DNA from: Vibrio sp. RE86
GTDB lineage: Bacteria > Pseudomonadota > Gammaproteobacteria > Enterobacterales > Vibrionaceae
Direction of reading: 5' to 3'
Assembly (NCBI RefSeq): GCF_013114545.1
Contig: NZ_VTXI01000019.1
Coordinates: forward strand, 1 to 64,000
Length of the DNA stretch: 64,000 nucleotides
This document shows, piece after piece, positions 46,185-56,539 of this stretch. The number at the start of each line of letters is the position of its first letter. Position 1 is the stretch's first letter. The position numbers were made by a program, and so were the translations under genes. The notes under the pieces were generated by a model. The model had not been told where the DNA came from. It saw only the letters and a list, made by a program, of their open reading frames with translations, and searched no databases.

Positions 46185-46275
46185 TCTAAAATTAGCCTAG
46201 GTTCTCACTTCTGCCATTGTTTCAATAGCTCAGTTGAGCAACAATTAGTCAACGACTATCATAAGGAACTCAGAT

Positions 46276-47199
46276 ATGGCTATTGATTCATTGATTACTA
46301 TCGGCGTTTTTCTCGTCGTCGCAATTGCATTGGTGTTCGCCGCAGTTAAAACTGTCCCACAGGGTAACAACTGGACTGTCGAACGATTTGGTCGCTACAC
46401 CCACACACTCAAACCAGGCTTAAACATCATTATTCCATTCATTGACGGCATCGGGCATAAGATAAATATGATGGAACGTGTTCTCGACATCCCTGCTCAA
46501 GAAGTAATTTCTAAAGACAATGCTAACGTAACGATAGACGCAGTGTGCTTTGTTCAAGTCATTGATGCCGCACAAGCCGCTTATGAAGTAAATGATTTAG
46601 AACACGCGATTAGAAACTTAACGCTGACCAACATCCGTACTGTACTGGGCTCTATGGAACTTGATGAGATGCTAAGCCAGCGTGATATGATCAATACCAA
46701 GCTACTTTCTATTGTTGATGAAGCCACTAACCCTTGGGGCGTCAAAGTCACCCGTATTGAGATCAAAGACGTGCAGCCGCCTTCCGATCTCACAGCAGCA
46801 ATGAACGCTCAAATGAAAGCAGAACGTAACAAACGCGCAGAGGTTCTTGAAGCGGAAGGGGTTCGCCAAGCAGAAATTCTACGCGCCGAAGGTCATAAGC
46901 AATCAGAGATCTTAAAAGCCGAAGGTGATAAGCAAGCCGCGATACTGCAAGCTGAAGCTCGTGAACGCGCCGCTGAAGCCGAAGCGAGAGCAACGACTAT
47001 GGTTTCGGAAGCTATCGCTAAAGGTGACATGCAGGCGGTGAACTACTTCATAGCCCAAGGCTACACTGAGGCCCTCAAAACCATCGGCCAAGCTGAAAAT
47101 GGAAAAATCATTATGCTGCCTTTAGAAGCTACTGGGTTAATGGGCTCCGTCGCTGGCATTGCAGAAATGTTCAAGCAGTCGAACGATAAAACTGAGTGA
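46276..47199 (+). CDS. qmcA: SPFH/band-7 membrane protein QmcA
   Basis: 307 residues. One N-terminal membrane span (5-24), then the band-7 domain ([58 protein letters not shown]). A long coiled coil of AEG/AEA repeats ([20 protein letters not shown]) covers about 195-245. It makes stomatin-like assemblies in the inner membrane. An upstream AAGGAAC serves as ribosome binding site. It is paired with the nfeD-like gene downstream. Confidence 0.94.
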   Translation: MAIDSLITIGVFLVVAIALVFAAVKTVPQGNNWTVERFGRYTHTLKPGLNIIIPFIDGIGHKINMMERVLDIPAQEVISKDNANVTIDAVCFVQVIDAAQAAYEVNDLEHAIRNLTLTNIRTVLGSMELDEMLSQRDMINTKLLSIVDEATNPWGVKVTRIEIKDVQPPSDLTAAMNAQMKAERNKRAEVLEAEGVRQAEILRAEGHKQSEILKAEGDKQAAILQAEARERAAEAEARATTMVSEAIAKGDMQAVNYFIAQGYTEALKTIGQAENGKIIMLPLEATGLMGSVAGIAEMFKQSNDKTE

Positions 47200-47206
47200 G
47201 GTTGAT

Positions 47207-47659
47207 TTGATCGAGTTATTAAATAGCGTCAACTACTGGCACTGGTTAGCATTTGGGCTAGCCCTTCTCGCATGTGAGCTTTTAGGTACCGCTGGTTATT
47301 TTCTGTGGTTAGGCCTCTCAGCTCTGATTGTCGGGGCACTACTCACGTTTATTCCAATGAGTTGGCAGCTTCAATGGGTCGCATTTGGAGTCTTCTCTCT
47401 CACTACAACCTGGTTGTGGTGGAGAAAACAATTCAAAACGGATAAACAAAGTGATGCTAACCGAGAGCTCAATCAAAAACAGAAGCAGTTGATTGGGCAA
47501 ACAGTCACCCTAGAAGAGGATTTTCCGGCAGGTAAAGGGAGACTGAAGCTCGGTGATACGACTTGGTCAGCTCAATCTGAGCACCAGATCTCAGCAGGTT
47601 CGACAGTAGAAGTGACCGCAGTCAACGGCATTTTGTTGACCATACAGAAAAAAAAATAA
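47207..47659 (+). CDS. ybbJ: NfeD-like membrane protein (YbbJ)
   Basis: About 150 residues starting at TTG: GAGTGAGG lies five bases before 47207, and the start follows the qmcA stop by 7 bp. An ATG at 47159 is in frame but sits inside qmcA without a ribosome binding site. Two or three membrane spans (LAFGLALLACELLGTAGYF, LWLGLSALIVGALLTFI, WVAFGVFSLTTTWLW) are followed by a C-terminal OB-fold domain (GQTVTLEEDFPAGKGRLKLG). NfeD proteins act with stomatin-type partners. Confidence 0.9.
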   Translation: MIELLNSVNYWHWLAFGLALLACELLGTAGYFLWLGLSALIVGALLTFIPMSWQLQWVAFGVFSLTTTWLWWRKQFKTDKQSDANRELNQKQKQLIGQTVTLEEDFPAGKGRLKLGDTTWSAQSEHQISAGSTVEVTAVNGILLTIQKKK

Positions 47660-47668
47660 ATTTATTTT

Positions 47669-47703
47669 TGGCTCTTTACCTCATGTGAAGAGCCTTTATT
47701 TAT
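47669..47703 (+). terminator. Terminator of qmcA-ybbJ
   Basis: Seven-base stem GGCTCTT / AAGAGCC with an eleven-base loop and TTTATTTATT tail, 10 bp after the stop. The following 47704-47965 is AT-rich without a recognised gene. Confidence 0.85.
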
Positions 47704-47965
47704 TCTAATTGAACAATTAAAGAGAAAATAATATTTAATTCATAGTGTTAGAAACTAATTATTAGAAATTAAGTAATCAAGTTCATCTATTTTGGTTTCT
47801 CATGCTTTCATTTCATTCAGAAAAACACTTTTATTAATCAAGCCCCTTCAACCACTTATTAATTCACCATGAATAATAAGTTGTCCTTTATTATTCCTAG
47901 AAAAATACTTTGACACCTATTTTTTTGATCTTTATCGAACTTTGCACATACTAGATGTACCATCA

Positions 47966-47981
47966 TGTGATTAAGGTCACG
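47966..47981 (+). promoter_or_regulatory. CRP-like site before the 54-residue secreted protein gene
   Basis: TGTGA-TTAAGG-TCACG, matching TGTGA-N6-TCACA at 9 of 10 conserved positions. It ends 19 bp before the ATG, which is so close that it would overlap or follow the transcription start and would more likely repress than activate. Confidence 0.6.
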
Positions 47982-48000
47982 ATTATCAGGGAGATGTATT

Positions 48001-48165
48001 ATGAAAGTTTTATTCGTATTTATTTCAGCAGCATTGTTTTCACTCTCAGTTTCCGCAGCGAGCACTCAAATGGGGCCATACGTCGACTGTAAACTCGAAG
48101 ATGGTAGCCGAGACTACGTTCCTAGTGAAATATGTAAAATGAAGAATGGAAAAAGAATGTTTTAA
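48001..48165 (+). CDS. Small secreted protein, 54 residues, two cysteines
   Basis: ATG at 48001 opens a 54-codon frame ending in TAA. MKVLFVFISAALFSLSVSAA is a clear Sec signal peptide. The mature part of about 34 residues (STQMGPYVDCKLEDGSRDYV, then PSEICKMKNGKRMF) has two cysteines, Cys30 and Cys47, likely to form one disulfide in the periplasm. GGGAG lies upstream and a terminator follows. I do not recognise a family. Codon use and the complete expression signals argue that it is real. Confidence 0.75.
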   Translation: MKVLFVFISAALFSLSVSAASTQMGPYVDCKLEDGSRDYVPSEICKMKNGKRMF

Positions 48166-48170
48166 AAGAA

Positions 48171-48202
48171 AAATCGCACCCATTTGAAAATGGGTGCGAT
48201 TT
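48171..48202. terminator. Bidirectional terminator between the small gene and DUF2057 copy 2
   Basis: Fifteen-base inverted repeat AAATCGCACCCATTT / AAATGGGTGCGATTT, A/T flanked on both sides. Confidence 0.92.
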
Positions 48203-48224
48203 CTTTGATAGTTGCAGATCTATT

Positions 48225-48989
48225 TTACAAGCTAATTAATCTGGTTAAAATTTGCTTTTTCTCTTCGACGCTTGCTTTATTAAACCAATAGCCGAGCATT
48301 TGCACTGGCTGTGATGCCTCATTTGGAACTGATATTTGAGGAAGTTTTCTCTCTTTAAAGGCTATATCTGCAAACTGCTCAATCTCCGATGCATTTGCTT
48401 GTTCCATCCAGTAATCAAACATATTTGCTTCTGAGCTAGATGATTTCTCTTCGATTTTCTTTGACTCAGTGGTAACTGTAGTGCTTGTTGCGACAACCGC
48501 TGTAGTGCCTGCGATCAACTCTGGATAATTTTTCTTGTTGTACTTAACCAATTCTTTTTCATGATCTCGAGTAATACCGCCAAGGTTTGGCAGTTCATCC
48601 AGATCAAACTGAATTTGTTTTCCTTGAGCATTTTTGACCGAAAAACGTGGGGTTTCATTAAAAGCTTCGGCTTGTTCTACTCGCATAAGTTTCGCGTTTG
48701 CTTCAATGAATAACTCTTGGTTGCTTTCATCAAATGTCATAACAAACGCTTTAGAATTGAATTTCTCTTTCTCTCCCATTTTTTCAACAAGTTTAGAGAC
48801 TCTTAATACAACTTGGTTCTTCCCATCAGGAACCGTATAAGCTGAACGTGCGAAGAATGAATATCCAACTTCTTCTCCACCAACAAGCAACGGAGATATG
48901 TCACTATGGAAATCGAGACTGACTTCCGCCCTTGGAGCAAATGAAGCAACCACAGCACCAATAACACACATCCTTTTTATTACTTTCAT
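48225..48989 (-). CDS. DUF2057 (YccT-like) secreted protein, copy 2
   Basis: 254 residues with signal peptide MKVIKRMCVIGAVVASFAPR. The beta-rich region (NQVVLRVSKLVEKMGEKEKF; AFVMTFDESNQELFIEANAK) parallels copy 1 at 24103. The C-terminal 65 residues contain two similar helical units, FDYWMEQANASEIEQFADIA and LGYWFNKASVEEKKQILTRL, where copy 1 has one. It lies 76 bp after porin 2, across a terminator, the same layout as copy 1. The function is not known. Confidence 0.78.
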   Translation of the reverse strand: MKVIKRMCVIGAVVASFAPRAEVSLDFHSDISPLLVGGEEVGYSFFARSAYTVPDGKNQVVLRVSKLVEKMGEKEKFNSKAFVMTFDESNQELFIEANAKLMRVEQAEAFNETPRFSVKNAQGKQIQFDLDELPNLGGITRDHEKELVKYNKKNYPELIAGTTAVVATSTTVTTESKKIEEKSSSSEANMFDYWMEQANASEIEQFADIAFKERKLPQISVPNEASQPVQMLGYWFNKASVEEKKQILTRLISL

Positions 48990-49011
48990 TTATTTATCTC
49001 CTTGAGTGAAA

Positions 49012-49036
49012 AGAGCATTCTTAAAAAGAATGCTCT
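49012..49036 (-). terminator. Terminator/attenuator between porin 2 and DUF2057 copy 2
   Basis: Eleven-base stem AGAGCATTCTT / AAGAATGCTCT with loop AAA, followed on the minus strand by TTTTC. It is in the same place as the hairpin in the porin 1 module. Confidence 0.8.
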
Positions 49037-49065
49037 CGATTTATAGTATGGTCAAAAGAACTAAA

Positions 49066-50160
49066 TTAGAAGTAGTATTCCATACCTAGCAAGATGCGAT
49101 GTGCCCACTCAGCATTGTAGCTGTTGTCTTTAGTATTGATTTCGTAGTTACGAGAATCGATGTACCAGTAAGAGCTTGGTAGTAGGTAACCGAAACGTGC
49201 TGTAATCGCTGTATCTGCACTGTTATCGATGCCATCTGCATCATCAGTACCTGCGTAACCCGCTTTTAGTACGTACTTGCTATCAATTACGTATTGAGCT
49301 GTTGCAGAGTAAGCGTTCTGACCTACATCACCCACTTCCATTGCTTTATACGCCGCAGTTAGCGTTAGATCACCTAGGAATACCGAACCACCGACGATGG
49401 CATAGTTACGGCTATCAACAGTTTCTTTCTGAGTACCGCCACCGTTATTTTTCCATTCTGTCCATGCAGGGTTTACAGACACTTCATCATTAGCACCAGT
49501 AACGATGAACTTATCTGGCTCACCTACATTTTGTTCATATGAACCTTGGTGGTAGTAACCAGCATGTACACTGAATGTATCAGTAGAGTAAGAAGTACCT
49601 AAGCTTGAAATCATTTGATCAACATCTTGCGTCATACCGCTAAGAGTCGCTTGGAAGTTGAAACCACCGAAGTTAGCCGAGTCAAAACGTAAAACACTGT
49701 CTGCACGATCTTGGTAGCCACCACCGATATCATTGTTCCAGTCAAATACGTTACCTAGACCAGGGTTTGAGTGTGGCCAGTCAACGTAGTTGTATGCTGC
49801 CACTAGCTGACGACCATATTTAAATTGACCAACACCATCAAATTCTAGACCTAGGTATGTATCACGTGCACCTAGACCGCCAGTGTTATCACCGTTGTTT
49901 GCGTTACCACCTTCCATCTGCCAGATGAATTTCGGTGCAATATCATCAAACTCAACTACGCCGCGGAAACCGATACGAGACTCAATCTCAGCACCAATAC
50001 TCTCGCTATCACCTGCGTCGATAAGCGTAATGTTACCTGCTGCTTGGCCGTAGAATTGAACGGCATCGCCTGCTAGTTGAATTGCTGCATTAGCAGAACC
50101 AGTCATAGCGGCTGTTGCCACTGCTGCACCTAGAAGGGTACGTTTAAACATTTTGTCCAT
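49066..50160 (-). CDS. General porin (Gram-negative trimeric type), copy 2
   Basis: 364 residues. Signal peptide MDKMFKRTLLGAAVATAAMT...ANA, mature AIQLAGDAVQFYGQAAGNIT, and terminal GMEYYF. Internal RDTYLGLEFDGVGQFKYGRQ and YNYVDWPHSNPGLGNVFDWN match the porin fold and parallel porin 1. AGGAG lies eight bases before 50160; an in-frame ATG three codons later is the alternative. It stands next to ligA, where I remember a porin gene in V. cholerae as well. The leader has a hairpin. Confidence 0.93.
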   Translation of the reverse strand: MDKMFKRTLLGAAVATAAMTGSANAAIQLAGDAVQFYGQAAGNITLIDAGDSESIGAEIESRIGFRGVVEFDDIAPKFIWQMEGGNANNGDNTGGLGARDTYLGLEFDGVGQFKYGRQLVAAYNYVDWPHSNPGLGNVFDWNNDIGGGYQDRADSVLRFDSANFGGFNFQATLSGMTQDVDQMISSLGTSYSTDTFSVHAGYYHQGSYEQNVGEPDKFIVTGANDEVSVNPAWTEWKNNGGGTQKETVDSRNYAIVGGSVFLGDLTLTAAYKAMEVGDVGQNAYSATAQYVIDSKYVLKAGYAGTDDADGIDNSADTAITARFGYLLPSSYWYIDSRNYEINTKDNSYNAEWAHRILLGMEYYF

Positions 50161-50607
50161 GGAATAAACTCCTAAAAATGGATATAGCTGTCTTATTATT
50201 TTCTCGCCTTAAGTTGGCCGCCGAAGGGAGAAATCATTTCCTATGTTGAAATCAAAAACTCTTCATGAATTAGCGATTTCTATTTCCTGCATACACCCCG
50301 TGTATCCATGTTTCTCAGACTAACTTCGCGTAGAAAAACATCAACCAGAACTTAATTTCTATATAAAAAAATATGACCCGCCACAAACTTTTATAAACAG
50401 AGTGATCATGATCTCTTTTTAAAAATGAACTTTACAAAAAACACTAAAAAACCTTCAAAAACAAATAGTTAAAAAATTAAAAAACATAAACCAACTTGAA
50501 GTGACTCGCATTTTTTTATCGAGAATAGGGTTAATGATAATGAATTAGATACCAGTCACAGATCGAAAATGGGTGATATGGGGTGATTATCACGACATTA
50601 TTTCGGA
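50161..50607. other. Porin 2 leader and intergenic region
   Basis: No gene is seen. A bulged hairpin (50200-50210 with 50224-50233: TTTCTC-G-CCTT / AAGG-GAGAAA) lies about 40 bp before the porin start, in the same position as the porin 1 leader hairpin. The rest is very AT-rich, with the presumed porin promoter and several A-runs that could bind ToxR-like or H-NS-like proteins. Confidence 0.5.
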
Positions 50608-50635
50608 CAAAAAAAAACCACCTTTACGGTGGCTT
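50608..50635 (-). terminator. Terminator of ligA
   Basis: Stem CCACC / GGTGG with loop TTTAC. On the minus strand it is followed by eight or more T. It lies 20 bp after the ligA stop. Confidence 0.8.
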
Positions 50636-50654
50636 TCTTTGACTTATTTTGACC

Positions 50655-52685
<2,031 letters not shown>

Positions 52686-52746
52686 TCATCATTAGTGGCA
52701 GGGAGTATGAACACCCAACACACTGTTATCAACTGGTAGGTAAACT

Positions 52747-52774
52747 AAAAAAGGCTCCACAATGGAGCCTTTTT
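52747..52774. terminator. Terminator of zipA
   Basis: Ten-base stem AAAGGCTCCA / TGGAGCCTTT with loop CAA and T-run on the minus strand. Confidence 0.9.
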
Positions 52775-52790
52775 CGATTATTCATAAAGG

Positions 52791-53720
52791 TTAGGCTTGC
52801 TTCTGAGCTTTAAACGCCTGAATCTGAGCACGATAGCTATCGAGACGATTTGGCGTCATTAGGTTCCGCGCATCATCCAAAACATTCGCACCAAGATCAT
52901 TGGCGATCTCTTGAGCGGTACGAAGCATTAAATTGAACGTTTGATCAGGCTCACCGAAACCAGGCAAAGTCATAAAGAATGAAATGCCTTTTGTTGAAAA
53001 ATCCGCAGGGTTCGTATGCTTTAACGTTCCAGGCTGCATCATGTTAGCAACACTAAATTGCACTTTACCTTGACCTTCAGGCTCAGTGAAGCAATGGAAA
53101 ATACTCATTGCACCGTACGTTAAGCCGTGGCGAGTCATGCTATCGAATAGCTCTGTACCAGAGAAGGCATCTTCGCCTGCACAATGCACGTTAAGAACAA
53201 TAACTTCTAGCGGCTCTTCTTCCGTTTTATCTTCAGCGTCAGCCACAACGTCTTCTTTTACGATCTCTGAATCATTCAATTCGGTAGATTTGACTTCAGA
53301 CTCCTGAACGACAACAGGTTCAATGGTCTCTTCTACTTCATCGATAGAGCGTGAAGAGAAAGAAGGTACATCTAATTCGACTTCTTCTTTAACTAACGTA
53401 GGCTCTTGTTCCGTTACGGTTTGAGTTGGTGTCGTATCAACTTCTTGATAGCCATCAATGAGTGGGTCTGCTGCAATTTCATCTGGAGCGACAAAACCTG
53501 GCTCTTTGCGCTCTTTCTTAATGATTTCAAAATCATCTTCAGGTGCAAAAGCTCTTTCTGGTACTACGTCAGCATCATCATTATCGACATCTAACTTACC
53601 AAGCGGTTTGTTGCCAAATTTGGCTTTCCCTTCTTTTTTACTTGTCCATAATCCGTGAAACAGTAAAGCGGCAATCGCCAATGCTCCGACAATTATGAGT
53701 ACAAATCGCAGTTCCTGCAT
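52791..53720 (-). CDS. zipA: Cell division protein ZipA
   Basis: 309 residues. N-terminal membrane anchor ([21 protein letters not shown]), a basic patch [15 protein letters not shown], an acidic Pro/Val/Glu-rich linker (about 45-165), and the C-terminal FtsZ-binding domain (about 172-309) with [20 protein letters not shown] and the [17 protein letters not shown] stretch. It tethers FtsZ to the membrane. It is divergent from cysZ with ligA downstream, the usual gamma-proteobacterial order. Confidence 0.95.
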   Translation of the reverse strand: MQELRFVLIIVGALAIAALLFHGLWTSKKEGKAKFGNKPLGKLDVDNDDADVVPERAFAPEDDFEIIKKERKEPGFVAPDEIAADPLIDGYQEVDTTPTQTVTEQEPTLVKEEVELDVPSFSSRSIDEVEETIEPVVVQESEVKSTELNDSEIVKEDVVADAEDKTEEEPLEVIVLNVHCAGEDAFSGTELFDSMTRHGLTYGAMSIFHCFTEPEGQGKVQFSVANMMQPGTLKHTNPADFSTKGISFFMTLPGFGEPDQTFNLMLRTAQEIANDLGANVLDDARNLMTPNRLDSYRAQIQAFKAQKQA

Positions 53721-53917
53721 TTTTAGCTCTCATTTGTTCAATATAAAAGCAAACACTTTGCTCATATTAAATCTGTTGTAACGATACTTTGAGTTACTCT
53801 ACCAAAACTCTCCCCTGTTTTAGAACAAATTAATGTGAGAAGTTCCGATAATGTTGTGATTTTGAACACGCTTTTTTCTTGTTAAGATAGAAAGCGTTCG
53901 TTTTTACACCACAAATA

Positions 53918-54670
53918 ATGATTATGACTACATCAATTCGCCAACGCTCAGGCTTCGGCTATTTCTTCCACGGAATAGAGTTAGCGCTCACTCCTGGGAT
54001 TCGCCAGTTTGTTATCTTGCCGCTTCTTGCCAATGTTGTATTGGTTGGTGGTGCTTTGTTTTATCTATTTTCCCACTTGGATGTTTGGATTGAACAATTG
54101 ATGGGACAACTTCCCGACTTCTTATCTTGGCTGAGCTATTTGCTTTGGCCATTATTGGTATTGACCATTCTTGCCACTTTTTCCTACTTCTTTAGTACCC
54201 TCGCTAACTTTATTGCGGCACCATTTAATGGCCTGTTAGCAGAGAAAGTAGAAGAACATTTAACACAGAAAAAAGTAAATGAAGATGGGATGCTTGCCGT
54301 CATTAAAGATACGCCACGTATCTTGGCTCGCGAATGGCGAAAACTCGTCTACGTACTACCAAAAGCGATTGGCCTTTTCTTGCTTCTGTTGATACCGGCA
54401 CTGGGCCAAACCGTGGGTCCAATTTTATGGTTTATCTTTACAGCTTGGATTCTCGCGATTCAATACTGCGATTACCCATTTGATAACCATAAAGTGTCAT
54501 TTAACGACATGCGTTACAATTTGAAACAAAAACAAGGCAAGGCATACGGGTTTGGCGCTTTAGTTTCAGTGTTTACGACGATTCCAGTGTTAAACCTCAT
54601 CGTAATGCCCGTTGCTGTATGTGGTGCAACATCTATGTGGGTGGCCGAATTTAAGAACCAACATAGCTAA
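53918..54670 (+). CDS. cysZ: Sulfate transporter CysZ
   Basis: 250 residues. Conserved start SGFGYFFHGIELALTPGIRQ and ILPLLANVVLVGGALFYLF, four or more membrane segments and LANFIAAPFNGLLAEKVEEH. It brings sulfate in for cysteine synthesis. An ATG two codons later (53924) is also possible. cysK follows, so sulfate uptake and cysteine synthesis are side by side. Confidence 0.94.
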   Translation: MIMTTSIRQRSGFGYFFHGIELALTPGIRQFVILPLLANVVLVGGALFYLFSHLDVWIEQLMGQLPDFLSWLSYLLWPLLVLTILATFSYFFSTLANFIAAPFNGLLAEKVEEHLTQKKVNEDGMLAVIKDTPRILAREWRKLVYVLPKAIGLFLLLLIPALGQTVGPILWFIFTAWILAIQYCDYPFDNHKVSFNDMRYNLKQKQGKAYGFGALVSVFTTIPVLNLIVMPVAVCGATSMWVAEFKNQHS

Positions 54671-54689
54671 CAATATCACCTCTTAATAT

Positions 54690-54718
54690 AAGCGCATGTA
54701 ATAACGTGCGCTTTGTCC
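54690..54718 (+). terminator. Probable terminator of cysZ
   Basis: Stem AAGCGCATGT / ACGTGCGCTT (one G-U pair) with loop AATA, followed by TTGTCC. The T-tract is weak. Confidence 0.5.
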
Positions 54719-54812
54719 AATTTCATATCATATAACTTTTTAATCCTTTTCTCGCTGTGGTTCCTACCATAATCTTCTAAGCAGACAACATGAGTCACTT
54801 ATTGAATACACA

Positions 54813-54848
54813 CTTGCTTACTTTCATACGTACGGTATATTAAGCAAG
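54813..54848 (+). promoter_or_regulatory. Candidate cysK promoter with inverted repeat
   Basis: CTTGCTTA (54813-54820) and TAAGCAAG (54841-54848) form an 8-bp inverted repeat that overlaps a possible -35 TTGCTT and -10 TATATT (54836-54841, 16-bp spacer). It might be an operator, for example for CysB, but I cannot match the CysB pattern with certainty. Confidence 0.3.
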
Positions 54849-54874
54849 ATATCAAATAGATGAAGGATCACACC

Positions 54875-55843
54875 ATGAGCAAAATCTACGAAGACAACTC
54901 TCAAACTATTGGTAACACTCCTCTAGTGCGCCTTAACAAAGTAAGTAACGGTAAAGTTTTAGCAAAAGTTGAAGCCCGTAACCCAAGCTTCAGCGTTAAG
55001 TGTCGTATCGGTGCCAACATGATTTGGGAAGCAGAAAAGGCAGGCACTCTTAAAGAAGGTGTTGAACTGGTAGAGCCAACAAGTGGTAATACTGGTGTTG
55101 CTTTAGCATTCGTTGCAGCTGCTCGTGGCTATAAGCTAACGCTAACAATGCCAGAGTCAATGAGTCTTGAGCGCCGTAAGCTTCTTAAAGCTCTAGGTGC
55201 AAACCTTGAGCTAACTGAAGCAGCAAAAGGGATGAAAGGTGCGATTGCTAAAGCAGAAGAAATCGTTGCAAGCAACCCAGAAAAATACCTGCTTCTACAA
55301 CAATTCAACAACCCAGCAAACCCACAGATCCATGAAAAGACAACAGGTCCTGAGATCTGGGATGCAACTGATGGTGAAATCGATGTATTCGTAGCGGGTG
55401 TCGGTACAGGTGGTACGATTACAGGTACAAGCCGTTACATTAAAGGTGAGAAAGGCAAAGCGATTACGTCTGTTGCCGTTGAGCCAGCGGAATCTCCAGT
55501 CATCGCACAAGCACTAGCAGGTGATGAAATTCAACCAGCACCACACAAAATCCAAGGTATTGGCGCAGGTTTCATCCCTGGTAACTTAGATTTAGAGCTT
55601 GTTGACCGAGTTGAATCTGTAACATCTGATGAAGCAATTGCAATGGCTCGTCGCCTAATGGAAGAAGAAGGTATCCTTGCGGGCATTTCATCTGGTGCGG
55701 CAGTTGTAGCAGCAAACCGCTTAGCGGAACTCCCTGAATTTGCAGGAAAAACTATTGTAACGGTTCTACCGAGTTCTGGTGAGCGTTACCTAAGTACAGC
55801 CCTATTTTCTGGCATCTTTACAGAGAAAGAGAACCAACAGTAA
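54875..55843 (+). CDS. cysK: Cysteine synthase A
   Basis: 322 residues. O-acetylserine sulfhydrylase. The pyridoxal phosphate lysine is K42 in [11 protein letters not shown], with the substrate loop [11 protein letters not shown] and the phosphate-cup [14 protein letters not shown]. The frame opens at 54860, but AAGGATC precedes 54875 and MSKIYEDNS is the family start. It stands alone between cysZ and ptsH with its own terminator. Confidence 0.96.
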   Translation: MSKIYEDNSQTIGNTPLVRLNKVSNGKVLAKVEARNPSFSVKCRIGANMIWEAEKAGTLKEGVELVEPTSGNTGVALAFVAAARGYKLTLTMPESMSLERRKLLKALGANLELTEAAKGMKGAIAKAEEIVASNPEKYLLLQQFNNPANPQIHEKTTGPEIWDATDGEIDVFVAGVGTGGTITGTSRYIKGEKGKAITSVAVEPAESPVIAQALAGDEIQPAPHKIQGIGAGFIPGNLDLELVDRVESVTSDEAIAMARRLMEEEGILAGISSGAAVVAANRLAELPEFAGKTIVTVLPSSGERYLSTALFSGIFTEKENQQ

Positions 55844-55868
55844 TACGTGGTTAAATCAATTTTTCGCC

Positions 55869-55897
55869 TAAAAAAGCCCCATTCAGGGGCTTTTTTG
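55869..55897 (+). terminator. Terminator of cysK
   Basis: Stem AAAAAAGCCCC / GGGGCTTTTTT with a five-base loop ATTCA. Confidence 0.93.
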
Positions 55898-56142
55898 TTG
55901 ATCCCTGCCTCACCTTTGGTAATATCAGTCCTGTTTTATTTTTAGCTTCAAAATAAAGAAGCTAAATAAGAATTTATGTCAATTGCGAAAGACGGCGTAG
56001 ACTAGAAGCGCGATTGTAGAATTTACAACCAGTATCAGTTCTGACACGAAATGAACGTTCTGCATCTAGCAGAATATCGTATTTGGCGTTAAGCTAGGTC
56101 TGGTTAAGAAACTATCAAAATAAATCAATTGGGGTATATAAC
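55898..56142. other. ptsH upstream leader region
   Basis: No gene is seen. It holds the presumed ptsHI promoters and a small hairpin TTCTGC / GCAGAA (56058-56063 with 56069-56074) in the leader. I could not identify a CRP or Cra operator with confidence. GGGG lies eight bases before the ptsH ATG. Confidence 0.4.
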
Positions 56143-56400
56143 ATGTACGAGAAGCAAGTAGAAATCACTGCAGAAAACGGTCTTCACACTCGTCCAGCTG
56201 CACAGTTCGTAAAAGAAGCTAAAGCATTCGACGCAGACATCACTGTGACTTCTAACGGCAAAAGCGCTAGCGCGAAAAGCCTATTCAAACTACAAACTCT
56301 TGGCCTAGTTAAAGGTACTGTAGTTTCTATCTCAGCTGAAGGCCCTCAAGCTCAACAAGCTGTAGACCACCTAGTTGCTCTAATGGACGAGCTACACTAA
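56143..56400 (+). CDS. ptsH: Phosphocarrier protein HPr
   Basis: 85 residues. Phosphorylated on H15 in [16 protein letters not shown] by Enzyme I and passes phosphate to sugar-specific EIIA proteins. The conserved [19 protein letters not shown] (around Ser46) is present. First gene of ptsH-ptsI-crr. Codon use is strongly biased, as expected for high expression. Confidence 0.98.
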   Translation: MYEKQVEITAENGLHTRPAAQFVKEAKAFDADITVTSNGKSASAKSLFKLQTLGLVKGTVVSISAEGPQAQQAVDHLVALMDELH

Positions 56401-56417
56401 TCAGGTGTTACTATTTT

Positions 56418-56449
56418 CAAAGCCATTTTGTGAAAGCAAAATGGCTTTG
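56418..56449 (+). other. Stem-loop between ptsH and ptsI
   Basis: A perfect 13-bp inverted repeat CAAAGCCATTTTG / CAAAATGGCTTTG with a six-base loop, 17 bp after ptsH. There is no T-tract, so it looks like an mRNA processing or stability element giving more HPr than Enzyme I, not a full terminator. Confidence 0.6.
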
Positions 56450-56539
56450 TTGGAAATAGGCCCATATATAAGCTACAACTATTCGTTAGCGCACTCATTA
56501 TTCTCCCGTTTTTAAAGTTGACCAATTTAAGGTAAGGCT

